The notes below the pieces were generated by a model, which searched no databases, was not told the origin of the DNA, and was given only the letters and a program-made list of their open reading frames with translations. The position numbers and the translations under genes were made by a program. From Chrysomallon squamiferum (lineage: Eukaryota; Mollusca; Gastropoda; Neomphalida; Peltospiridae): a stretch of 14,000 nt of DNA. This document shows positions 1 through 8,903 of the stretch, piece by piece; the first letter of the stretch is position 1, and every line of letters begins with the position of its first letter. The stretch spans positions 30,247,250 to 30,261,249 of the forward strand of contig CM022671.1 in NCBI GenBank assembly GCA_012295275.1, in the 5' to 3' direction.

Positions 1-323
<323 letters not shown>

Positions 324-1216
324 TTGGTCGAATTAATAAAATTGGCATCATGTTCCTGTGTGAGGTGGTGTTAGGCAAACAAAAAGAAATCACTGTTGAC
401 AGCCCCTCCCTGAAGGAAGCTCCGCCCGGATTCAGTAGTGTGGTGGCCAGGGGCAGGACAGAACCAGGTGACTCTTAATTTAGCTTAATCCTTTTTTAAA
501 TATGTCTGTGTCTGTCTCTGTATGTGTGTATGTGTGTCTGTGTTTTTTTAGTAGCTGTGTGTGTTTTGTGTTAGCATGTGTTTGGTGTAACTTAAGTATG
601 TATATGTGTTTGGTATAACTTAAGTATGTATATGTGTTTGGTGTAACTTAAGTATGTATATGTGTTTGGTATAAATATAAGATTATATGTCTGTAACACT
701 GTGTATATGTGTTTAGTTTAAGTATATGTGTATAGGTCTGTATGAATGTATATGTGTTTGGTATAAGAATGTATGTATATGTCTGTGTGAGTGTGTATGT
801 GTGATGTGTGTTTTGGTTTAAGTAACTTGTATATGTATATGTCTGTAAGTCTGTTTGGTGTAGTTATGTCTGATTACATGTGTGTGTGTGTGTGTGTGAT
901 GTGTGTCTGGTGAAAGTATGTGTCTATATGTGTGAGTGCGTTTCTAAGTGTGTTTGTGTACGTATATCCACACGTTATACAAATGGAAGTATATTCATAA
1001 CTAAAAGTAACAAATCTTTGAAAATGTTTATTTATTACAGATTCTAAAGAAGACACAGTTCTAGAGATGGATGGAAAGAAGGTAACAGTGCCCCAGGGTA
1101 AGCCTGTAAACCAGCCAGAGTTTTCTAACAGCCATTTTTCACAAAGTGAGTATCTCGTTTACAGCGAAGACCAGGTGCGCATTCGTTACTTGCTGCAGTT
1201 GAAGTTTCCATATTGA
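324..1216 (+). CDS. PARP3: PARP3, C-terminal two exons of the catalytic domain (partial; join 324..467, 1041..1216)
   Basis: This is the C-terminal part of a mono-ADP-ribosyltransferase of the PARP3 type, a nuclear enzyme that moves ADP-ribose from NAD+ to targets at DNA breaks. Exon 324-467 is read from 326 after two bases of a split codon and gives GIMFLCEVVLG, SPSLKEAPPGF and ARGRTEPG. The donor is CCAG/GTGACT and the acceptor TTACAG/AT, both in phase 1. Exon 1041-1216 gives VTVPQGKPV, FSQSEYLVY and IRYLLQLKF, then TGA at 1214-1216. These match the end of animal PARP3 closely, especially the 'PSL..PPGF', 'RGxTEPD' and 'FSQSEYL' segments, which differ from PARP1 and PARP2. The Glu of SEYLVY (1148-1150) corresponds to the catalytic Glu of the H-Y-E triad. 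About 105 residues are present. The WGR domain, the helical domain and the first half of the ART domain, with its His and Tyr, lie to the left. No frameshift or early stop is seen. Confidence 0.92.
468..1040 (+). other. last PARP3 intron (573 nt, phase 1)
   Basis: It begins GTGACT and ends TTTATTACAG. Joining the flanking exons restores a GAT codon and keeps the PARP3 alignment in frame. The interior is rich in TGTGTATGTG-like sequence and holds a 28-bp tandem repeat. No coding sequence is visible. Confidence 0.9.
577..673. repeat. 28-bp minisatellite in the PARP3 intron
   Basis: Three complete 28-bp copies lie at 577-604, 605-632 and 633-660, with a partial fourth to about 673. Each begins TGTGTTTGGT and ends CTTAAGTATGTATA. 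The copies differ mainly at one G/A position (GGTGTAA versus GGTATAA), alternating from copy to copy. Shorter TGTGTTTGGT echoes continue to about 910. Confidence 0.9.
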
Positions 1217-1241
1217 TCTGAAACCTGTTTTGGTTTCAGAT
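1216..1241 (+). promoter_or_regulatory. perfect stem-loop abutting the PARP3 stop codon
   Basis: ATCTGAAACC (1216-1225) and GGTTTCAGAT (1232-1241) are exact reverse complements separated by the six bases TGTTTT. The stem starts at the last base of the TGA. Its role is unknown; it could affect 3' UTR structure or termination. The next in-frame stop is TGA at 1241-1243, so readthrough would add only eight codons after the stop position. Confidence 0.6.
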
Positions 1242-1271
1242 GAAAAACATAAAAATCAGTTAGATAGTATC

Positions 1272-1272
<1 letters not shown>

Positions 1273-1302
<30 letters not shown>
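1273..1302. repeat. A30 homopolymer in the 3' UTR
   Basis: Thirty consecutive A residues occur, followed by TAG and further A-rich sequence. They sit inside the predicted 3' UTR, upstream of the AATAAA, so oligo-dT could prime internally here in cDNA libraries. Confidence 0.95.
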
Positions 1303-1304
<2 letters not shown>

Positions 1305-1412
1305 GAAAAACAAAATTCAGTACAACCTGTTTTATTTAGTATTTAAAATATTTTAAATCTGGTTTTGGTTAGTGAAGAAGAAAAAATCTGAAACTAGTTT
1401 CTGTTGTTTATC

Positions 1413-1418
1413 AATAAA
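1413..1418 (+). terminator. candidate PARP3 polyadenylation signal AATAAA
   Basis: AATAAA lies 197 bases after the stop codon. A T- and GT-rich stretch (about 1443-1475) follows at a suitable distance for the downstream element. Further AATAAA hexamers at 1524 and 1594 are possible alternatives. Confidence 0.6.
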
Positions 1419-1589
1419 GAGACAAAGGAGATATTTATTAAATTTGTTCATTTTGTATATATATTTGTTTTAATTTATTACTCACCTTAAATTAGTGTTG
1501 TATGCATTTTATGTAACTTAAAAAATAAACTTTATCTGTTTTTTTCTATACATACAACCTTTATCAAGTAAATCGTAATTTTTTAATCT

Positions 1590-1850
1590 ATTGAATAAAT
1601 TTTATCTAGCATAATATGTAGATTTGATCTAGAATATTGTATACATTTTATCAAACTCAATACATCTTATTATATAGCTTATCTAGTATACTGTATAAAT
1701 TTTATCTAGTGTATTATATATTTTTTATTTATCATATTGTCTGTGTTTTATCGACTTTGAGAAATTTTATCTGGTGTATTGTATACAGTTTTCTAGCTTA
1801 TTATATAAATTTTACCATATTATGTCTATATGCTGTGTTCATCATGTTAT
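1590..1850. repeat. degenerate AT-rich tandem repeat (TTTTATCTAG...TATTGTATA)
   Basis: Phrases such as TTTTATCTAG, ATCTAGTRTA and TATTGTATA recur irregularly at about 30-50 base spacing. This looks like a decayed minisatellite. The open frame across it encodes only Tyr/Ile/Leu/Phe-rich low-complexity sequence. Confidence 0.5.
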
Positions 1851-2029
1851 TTGTGGCCATGTTAAGCTTTTTCATTATCTCTGTCTGTCTGCCTAACATT
1901 GCTATTATGTGTATCATTTAGATTTGAATTCTTGGAATTACAATGTCCAAATTTCATACAGTTTTCTACATAAATTTGCAGTTATTTTTCGAATTGCACA
2001 CATTATATTTGTATGCTGTACAATTGTTT

Positions 2030-2240
2030 GTAGTGTGTACATTTTGTGTTTGTATATTGTGTAAAATTGTATTCTGTGTCCATATAGTGTAGATTATGTG
2101 TTTGTATTGTATAAATATGTGTTCTAAAATAAGTGTTCGTATTCTGTAGATGTCTGTAATCTGTAAATACGTGTGTTTGTGTTTTATAGATTTGTGTTTT
2201 TATTTCATAGATAGATGATTATATACTTTCTAGCTTTTGT
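2030..2240. repeat. degenerate GTGTTTGTATTNTGTA repeat
   Basis: Variants of GTGTTTGTATT followed by TGTARA recur at least five times over about 200 bases with uneven spacing. This suggests a decayed minisatellite. No coding frame is supported. Confidence 0.5.
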
Positions 2241-2740
2241 GTTTGTAATTTTTAGAACAGTGGTTTGTCCACTGTAGATGTGTGTGTTTCGTATAAACAG
2301 AAAAATCACTAACAAGCTTCATCTTTTCTAATGTGAAATGTTTCATGACATCATTTCATGCTGTTGTGATACTGAAACTTACTTTGCAGTTCAGACTTTT
2401 CAAGATAAGTTTTGTTCTTAGCATGTTCTCACCTGTAGCATTTTTTTTTTTTCTCTGTTGAAAACATAACACTGGCGGCCATTTTGAATTTAACCAAATT
2501 ACAGAACAAGATCACTGTATTCGGAATTGGATATAAATTCAGAACTAGATTTGGATTCATTACTGAATTTAGATTCAGAACTGTGTTTAGGCATTAGTCA
2601 AAAAGATTACAGACATTTAGACATTATTTTAAAATATTTACAGCTTAAAGATGGACATAAGCACAGGCCAAATAAACATACAGCTTGCAAAACGAAAACA
2701 AAAACAAATAATAAGAAAAAAACAAACAAACAATTACAAT
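2241..2740. other. non-coding stretch with a short internal direct repeat
   Basis: No gene is supported. ATTCAGAACT occurs twice, at 2537-2546 and 2573-2582. The 36-base spacing makes a short open frame read LDSxL twice. That frame has no ATG start and runs into Lys/Asn-rich low complexity. Confidence 0.4.
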
Positions 2741-2808
2741 AAAATACAAATAATAATAATAACAATAACAACAACAACAACAAAAGCAATAAAATGCTAC
2801 TACTATTG

Positions 2809-2842
<34 letters not shown>

Positions 2843-2905
2843 TAATAACAACAACAACAATAAATACAACAAAAACAATAAAAACGTTAAATAAATAAAC
2901 AAACA
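2741..2905. repeat. AAT/AAC mixed trinucleotide tract
   Basis: Interrupted AAT and AAC triplets run across this stretch. The minus strand reads as poly-Leu, poly-Ile or poly-Val in two overlapping frames, which is an artefact of the repeat. Confidence 0.9.
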
Positions 2906-2929
2906 AGCGAGCAAACAAGCAAACATTCA

Positions 2930-3180
2930 GAGTGGGTTGTGGCTGTCAGTGTTGTGTTATCGGCAGACACACCAATAATTGTGTGAGTTTTATTTTGTGC
3001 TCTTGGCTTAGCGTGACTGTGATAGCCTTCAGACGGGCGGGTCGGGAGGCGACCTCGGTCATTGCACTGCATTGACTGGCTCATCAGTGGGACTGTGATG
3101 AGAGACTAGCATAGTTATCTACCCTGACACGCATGTCGCCAGGTGGCGCTTTATTGGAATCATGGCATTTTCTCAGTACT
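2930..3180. other. GC-rich patch in AT-rich DNA
   Basis: GC content is clearly above the flanks. The patch holds a GGGCGG GC-box inside a G-run cluster (3035-3049: GGG, GGG, GGG, GG), a perfect 7-bp inverted repeat CTCATCA/TGATGAG (3080-3086, 3096-3102) and a CTCF-like core at 3136-3149. It could be a regulatory element, an old transposon fragment or an unrecognised exon. No convincing protein is encoded. Confidence 0.5.
3136..3149 (+). promoter_or_regulatory. CTCF-like core motif
   Basis: TCGCCAGGTGGCGC matches the bilaterian CTCF consensus CCASYAGRKGGCRS at 12 of 14 positions, including the whole CAGGTGGCGC core. CGCCA/TGGCG within it is also a short palindrome, so this could instead be a chance GC-rich palindrome. 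Confidence 0.4.
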
Positions 3181-4500
3181 GGCTGGTTGCTTTTTAGGGT
3201 GTTTTTGAAATTTGAAATTGAAATATTTTTTTTTTTTATTATTATTTTTTTTTTTATAGTTTTTTAGGTATTTAGGTTTTTTTCAATTTTTGAATTTTAT
3301 GGGTTTTTTTTAATTTATTTAATTTTTTTCTCTCATTTTTGGACAGGTTTTGGAGGAATTTAATTATTATATATTTTGTGATTTAATAATATTAGGCTTT
3401 ACTTAAGCAAAACTGAAGTTAAATAAGAATGAATTTGTTTAACTTAAATATCGTTTATTAATTTAAAAACAAAAAAAGGAAATATAATAAATATATTTAA
3501 AAAATAAAAAGAATATTAATAATTATAATATTTGAGATTCCTGAATTCATAAAATCAGATTAAAAGTTCTTGAATTAATGTTTTTCTTTTTTTTCTTTTT
3601 TCTCTCCAATATCTATTTAATAGGTGACATCAAATTATTTATCAAAATTTAAAACCAATGTGTTGGAAAACTGCTATGTTTCTGCTAAAGAATACCAGCG
3701 ATATGTTACAGGGAATTTAATTTTTAAATGTCGTTAAAGAAAAAAAATTAAAACAAAGTCTGTGATTCTTCCACTTTCCATTACCATGTTTTTTTCATAA
3801 TAATTCTCCCCATTAACATTCTTCATATTAACATTTTTCATCATTCATCGTTACCTTCATAACCATTTCATTACATTACTAAAAGTATGACCTGTTTCAT
3901 GAAAAGGCACATATGCATGGCCCATTAACCAACATCATCATTATCATTTTGGGCAAAATCCTAAACATGTTATTTCTACATCTTCCTGACTTGTACTGTC
4001 TATTAAAATAAAATTTCACCTTTAGATAATTAAACCGACTAATATGTGTTTTTTATTTTTAAGTTCTTATATTTCAGAGTACAGTATTATCCAATAAGCT
4101 TATTAATACACAGATTTAAGCTATTCAGTTCTGTTTAGATCCAGATGCAAAATATTTTCCAAATATTCAGCTAAGACTATGAAAGTGTTAGAATATGTGT
4201 TTATAAGTGGATAGACCGAATTTTCATTAACCTTTATCTGGAAATAAAACAAAATAATTTAAGTAAAATTTTTTTACAAAAGCATGCAATATTCGCATTA
4301 ACTTTGGTTGGTAATAAAATAAATTATTTTTAGAAAATATTTTTATAGTTTGATGCATATGCAGTGTTCTGAATGGATGGTACAAATAGCATGCATATGG
4401 TGTACATATGTTCCCTTTTCATGTGATGGGTCACAGTTAGTTGTGTATTGATTGCACACTCATTGATGTGTCTAATGTGTGGTAGTTTATCATCCAATCC
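3181..4500. other. AT-rich intergenic DNA, no gene seen
   Basis: T-rich runs (about 3225-3330), short A-runs and scattered ATT-rich sequence occur. Stops are frequent in all frames, and no exon with recognisable protein similarity is visible. Confidence 0.7.
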
Positions 4501-4521
4501 CATAGCTTTTGTCCATGTTGT

Positions 4522-4535
4522 GTAACCATAGTAAC
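4522..4535. promoter_or_regulatory. consensus X-box (RFX-type site)
   Basis: GTAACCATAGTAAC fits the RFX X-box GTNRCC-N2-RGYAAC at every specified base and is a near-palindrome. RFX factors bind such sites upstream of ciliary and other genes in animals. No start of a gene is visible close by, so function is uncertain. Confidence 0.4.
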
Positions 4536-4560
4536 CAGGCAGCAGAATGCAGAAGTACTT

Positions 4561-4800
4561 TATAAAAAAAAATTATATATTTATATTTTTATTATTATTA
4601 TTATTTTATAATGGAAGAAAAAAAAAAAATAATAAAAAAAAAATAACTAAATAAATAATAATAAGAAGAAATATAAATAAAACAAAAATAATATAATTAA
4701 AAATAGTAATAATATTAGATAAATAAAATGTTTAATAATAAATACAAAAAGTAAATAAATAAACAAACAAACAAATAAAACATAAATAAAGGAACAAAAG
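4561..4800. repeat. A-rich AAT/AAAT low-complexity tract
   Basis: A mixture of ATT, AAT, AAAT and AAAC units. The minus strand reads as Phe/Leu/Ile-rich low complexity only. Confidence 0.85.
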
Positions 4801-5300
4801 CTTGTAATAAATGGCAGAAAATTTGTTCTTACCTTCACAATATAGAAAAAAATACAATTTGATTTTAAAAAATGTCACATCTTCTTTTATCCATTAAAAT
4901 AAATTATCTTAGTTATAGAAGTCTCATGCAATCTGTTGCCCTAATCTTGCTGTACTATACTAGTATACAATGTATGTGTGTATATATATATTTCTGTTTC
5001 ATATACCAGTTATTCCATACATGTTAATAATTTATGTAATTATATCATATAACAGTTGTGTAAGATAATTTCTCTGATGTTGTGTACTAGATTCAGTATA
5101 ACTAATAACTGCAATTAACATTATTTTGTCTATGTGTATGATTAAAATACATCTGTATATACACTTTTTAAGGCACCTTTTTTTTCTTCTTTTTTTTACA
5201 CTTTTCATGAAAAATGCTTCATCATGTTGTTAATAAATGACGTCCATTTTGGTACCTAATTCATCAGAGGTGTTATCAGTCATTACTGACAAACAGTAAA
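4801..5300. other. AT-rich intergenic DNA, no gene seen
   Basis: There are no frames of interest and no strong motif beyond short TA and T runs. Confidence 0.6.
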
Positions 5301-5570
5301 ACACTTGATCATTGGCAGCCTATATAACAATCACATCAGCCAACCACTGTATTTATATATTTATTTTTGTAAGTGTACAGCAAATGATAATCTTGCTAAT
5401 AATAATCATATCAGCTAATCTTTTTCCTGAAAGTTCCATACAGCAATCAAACTGACCAGTGACAGTCAGGTTAACAAGTAAATCAGCCAGTCTTTGCTGA
5501 TGCTGTAAAGTAATCTACCAATGACGGCCTTGCTAACAATCAATTCAGCCAATCATTGCCAACCTATCAT
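5300..5570. repeat. degenerate ~62-75-bp tandem repeat (ACAATCANNTCAGCCAATC)
   Basis: Four diverged copies share a core like AACAATCA..TCAGCCAATC, with TCAGC/TCAGCC at 5336, 5411, 5483 and 5545. Related phrases such as ACCAGTGAC/ACCAATGAC and GGTTAAC/GCTAAC sit between them. The copies are old and uneven in length. Confidence 0.5.
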
Positions 5571-5900
5571 ACTGTTTGTATCTTGTGTAATTCCACCATG
5601 TTAGTGCACAAAGAAAATAAATAAATGTGTCATATATAATAATAATAATAATATATGGTGATCAGACTGGAAGGCAGAGCTGCCTTGACAGACTCAGAAT
5701 GTAAATGTTTTCACATGCGGTGAACTGTTACTTATCTCAATGTATATTTATTTTGAGGCTTGGTTTGCATCTTTGTATATTTTATAAATGTGTGTTATGC
5801 ATGTTTGATTATTTTGATTATATTTGTATATTTTTTTAACCACTGTGTATATGAATTATGACTGTTGATATATATGTATCTATATATATATATATATAAG

Positions 5901-5932
<32 letters not shown>

Positions 5933-6066
5933 AGCATTAAATAGAAATATTATTAACATCTAGATAAAGGGTTTAACCAGTCTTGAACCTTGTTCCTTTG
6001 GCATACTAATGACATCTGTGCCTTTTACTGCATTCTAGAAAATTAAATGGAAAGTTTTAAATATAA

Positions 6067-6070
<4 letters not shown>
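5571..6070. other. AT-rich intergenic DNA with TA repeat
   Basis: A short AAT run lies at about 5636-5652 and an interrupted (TA)n at 5869-5932. Otherwise the sequence is unremarkable and no gene is seen. Confidence 0.6.
5869..5932. repeat. interrupted (TA)n microsatellite
   Basis: TA repeats are broken by TG and TC variants and an AAG. They can form cruciforms. Confidence 0.9.

Positions 6071-6158
<88 letters not shown>
6071..6158. repeat. (TC)44 microsatellite
   Basis: Forty-four uninterrupted TC units form a pure polypyrimidine tract, the longest perfect simple repeat in the window. It ends four bases before the first copy of a 44-bp minisatellite. Confidence 0.97.
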
Positions 6159-6161
<3 letters not shown>

Positions 6162-6439
6162 AGAATATCTTAAATGTAATATCAGGTTTTGAACAATGTT
6201 ATATGGAAGATCTTACAATGTAATATCAAATTTTAAACAATGTTATATAGAATATCTTACAGTGTAATATCATGTTTTAAATAATGTTATATAGAATATC
6301 TTACAGTGTAATGTCATGTTTTAAATAATGTTATATAGAATATCTTACAATGTAATATCTGGTTTTAAACAATGTTATATAGAATATCTTACAGTGTAAT
6401 GTCAGGTTTTGAATTATCTTATATAGAATATCTTAACAG
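6162..6439. repeat. 44-bp minisatellite, six copies plus partial
   Basis: Copies start at 6162, 6205, 6249, 6293, 6337 and 6381, with a partial copy at 6425-6439. Each opens with AGAATATCTT or a close variant and closes with AATGTTATAT or a variant. The first copy is 43 bp, with one base lost. Most variation is at the GTAATRTCA position and at the TTTTRAA position. Confidence 0.92.
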
Positions 6440-7165
6440 TTTTTGGACAGTATATTATAGAATATAATTATGATATAATAAATAAATAAATAAATATGAT
6501 TATTTTCGAAATGAAACAGGTTATAGTTCCAAAAGAGCTAATTCCCAATCCAACCAGTGCCTCAGAACTGGTTTATCAAAATCTGTGGTATGTGCTTTCC
6601 TATCAGTGGGAAGGTGCATGTAAAAAAAAAACTTACTGCTAAAATGTGTTTTATCTCATATCATTATGCAATAAAACATTTAAAAAATGACCAAAAAAAC
6701 CCTCACACATATCTTTGACACCAAACTTAATACAACATCTCTCACATTTGTAATCATGGATGCTGTATGTATTTTAGGTGTCATTAAGCAATGTTTTTTT
6801 TGTTTTTTTCCATTTATAATATAAAACCATTTATGTATGTTATCCAAGTTGTTTAATTTGTTTCATTATTATATTCTTATTGGGTGTTGGTTTACTGTTT
6901 TTGTTTGTTGATTGTTACTTTTTTTTAAATTTAAATTAGAAATGGGCAATTAATTGACTGTTAGTTGGAGAATGAATTAGCTGTTTTATGTTTTTATAGT
7001 TTATTATATAATATATAGATATATATTTGAAAGAAGGGTATATATAGTTATTAATATGTTGTTGTTTTTTTTAAATTAATTTTATAAACATTTCTTTACA
7101 TATACATACACTGAGACATACATACATACATACATAAAAGAAACATTCATACATACCTATACATT
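6440..7165. other. AT-rich intergenic DNA, no gene seen
   Basis: A short AAAT run lies at about 6478-6495 and T-runs occur at about 6794 and 6920. No coding frame or motif can be supported. Confidence 0.6.
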
Positions 7166-7415
7166 TACACACACACACACATATATATAAGCACATAATA
7201 CATACACTTATATATACATATATACATATTCATACATATAACACCTGTATACATATATAAATAACCACATAATATATACATGTATACATACATAAATAAA
7301 CACATAATATATACATGTATACATGCAAACATAAATAACCACATAATATATACATGCATTCATACATATATAAATGACCACATAATATAAACATGTATTC
7401 ATACATACATGTATT
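7166..7415. repeat. CA/TA dinucleotide tract followed by a 35-39-bp minisatellite
   Basis: An (AC)n(AT)n run (about 7166-7189) leads into imperfect copies of an ATAA.CACATAAT..ATACATG unit. The CACATAAT phrase starts at 7192, 7266, 7301, 7340 and 7379. The last steps are 35, 39 and 39 bases. The minus-strand frames across it read as Tyr/Met/Cys repeats and are not genes. Confidence 0.8.
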
Positions 7416-7644
7416 CAAACTGTTAGATTGTTTGTTACTGTTACTTATAAAGTTTACCTATTTCATTTTTATTAATTGTTCAGGTAGAATAGTTGTTGTT
7501 GTTTACATAAGTAAATAAATATTGTCTGTTTGTTGCAGTATTTGTATATTGTATGCATTGTTATTATCTGCTTTGTCTTCTTATATAACTTACTTAAGTT
7601 CAGTGAAAATGTTAGTTACTGAAAAAAGGAAAAGAAAAAAAAAA

Positions 7645-7692
<48 letters not shown>
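7645..7692. repeat. (ATT)16 microsatellite
   Basis: About sixteen ATT units follow directly after an A-rich run. Confidence 0.95.
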
Positions 7693-8211
7693 TATAAATT
7701 TATAAATTTATACTTTTTACATTGCTGACTTGCATAATTATGTCCCTTTCCAGCTTGGTAATCAGGAGTTAGTTCCCTTAGGCTAGTGTTTTGATCATAT
7801 CAATAAATAAATAAATTCATGAAAGCATTTGAAAGAAAGAGAAACAACTTTTTCTTTTCTTTTCTTTTTTTTTTTTTTTCTTTTAGATTTGTTCGTATTT
7901 TTCCTAAAGCTGCACTATAAATATAACCTGCACGTTTATTTCTTCTTCAAGACATTATTCGCTAGATGCTTCAAACCATTTACCACATACGTTTTGTAAA
8001 GAGCGAATTGTTGTATAGTTGTTGTTGTTGAAATTATCTGGGCAAACATATTCCTGTTTTATTTATATACTCTTCTACGTACGGTTCATTTTCAAGATAT
8101 TCGTCTGGTTTTATTTGTTTATTCTTATTACTGCTACATTACTTATATGATGGTATTTCATTTTTTTTCCCCCATTTTCTGATGGTTTTATTTCTATAGC
8201 TAGGCATTTTT

Positions 8212-8214
<3 letters not shown>

Positions 8215-8245
<31 letters not shown>
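8215..8245. repeat. (AT)n microsatellite
   Basis: A run of about 15 perfect AT units. Confidence 0.95.
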
Positions 8246-8247
<2 letters not shown>

Positions 8248-8495
8248 TGTAATACTAATAAAGGTGCATTCATACTTAGCTGGTCAAATAACATTAAGCT
8301 GCTTGATGTTTTTGTTATTATAGCTATTTTCACTGTGCCATTTCTTTCTTTTATTTTTATTTCAAAATTATTATCTTTTCTTGTGCAATGTCTGGTAATG
8401 ATAAAGCAGGATATTAATTAACGAATGAAAAACAGTCTAGTAATAATTTTAATATTTCAACGTCATCATTCTTTAATCCTCATATCCATTGAAAG

Positions 8496-8903
8496 CATTT
8501 TCTCTTCAATTTCTTTTTCTTCTTCCATTTTTTGATATATATTTTTTTTTGATTTGGTAAACAAGCAGTTTAATATCAAATAAGTTTTAAATAAATAATA
8601 ATAATAACAAAAAAAAATAATAAATAAATTTAAAAATTTCGCTTTTTAATGATTATAATAATTCATAATATTAACCAGCTCTATGAAATTCCATTTTATC
8701 AAACATTTTTCTCTTCTTCTGATTCCTTTTTTTTTTTTTTTTTTTTTTTAAATTTTGTAAACAAGCAGTTTAATATATAATAAATTTTAAATAAATAATA
8801 ATAAAACTTTTTTTTTTTTTTTAAATGATCGCTATTAATGATTATAATAATTCATAATATTAACCAGTTCTACGTCAGGTTTTAAATTCTATTTTATCAA
8901 ACA
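8496..8903. repeat. diverged ~200-bp tandem segmental duplication
   Basis: Two direct copies, about 8496-8703 and 8704-8903, share in the same order CATTTTCTCTTC, GTAAACAAGCAGTTTAATAT (starting 8557 and 8757), TTTTAAATAAATAATAATAA, TTAATGATTATAATAATTCA, ATTAACCAG and ATTTTATCAAACATT. Offsets between the pairs range from about 189 to 208 bases, mostly because of different A/T homopolymer lengths. No coding sequence or terminal repeats are visible, so this may be a tandem copy of an unknown AT-rich repeat. Confidence 0.85.

Larger units (their letters stand above)
1217..1435 (+). other. PARP3 3' UTR (end estimated)
   Basis: This AU-rich sequence follows the stop. It carries the stop-proximal hairpin, a genome-encoded run of 30 A (1273-1302), several TTTA/ATTT motifs and AATAAA at 1413-1418. 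The right boundary is a guess of about 15-20 bases past that signal. Confidence 0.6.
7416..8490. other. intergenic DNA with short microsatellites, no gene seen
   Basis: It contains (ATT)n at 7645-7692, a poly-T at about 7866-7879 and (AT)n at 8215-8245. Stop codons are dense and no exon is supported. Confidence 0.6.

Noticed and set aside
874-1056. Minus-strand open frame opposite the PARP3 intron and exon edge
   Set aside because: It reads the TG/CA repeats as Thr-His runs and overlaps a clear PARP3 exon on the other strand.
1637-1921. 94-codon + frame
   Set aside because: No ATG start, Tyr/Ile/Leu/Phe-rich low complexity, and it overlaps a degenerate AT-rich tandem repeat.
2527-2742. 71-codon + frame with repeated LDSEL
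   Set aside because: It starts at TTG, the repetition comes from a 36-base DNA repeat, and it ends in Lys/Asn low complexity; no splice sites or family support it.
2607-2926. Two minus-strand poly-Leu/Ile frames that look like membrane proteins
   Set aside because: They are translations of AAT/AAC triplet repeats in two registers.
2887-3084. Minus-strand 65-codon frame across the GC-rich patch
   Set aside because: It is short, has no recognisable domain, and begins in AAC/AAAT-type repeat at its C-terminal end; the patch is better described as regulatory or repeat DNA.
4647-4838. Minus-strand Phe/Leu-rich frame
   Set aside because: Low-complexity AAT/AAAT sequence.
6162-7415. CRISPR-like arrays
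   Set aside because: The repeats are contiguous without unique spacers, and the context is eukaryotic; they are minisatellites.
7165-7418. Three overlapping minus-strand frames rich in Tyr, Met and Cys
   Set aside because: All three are readings of one minisatellite in different frames.
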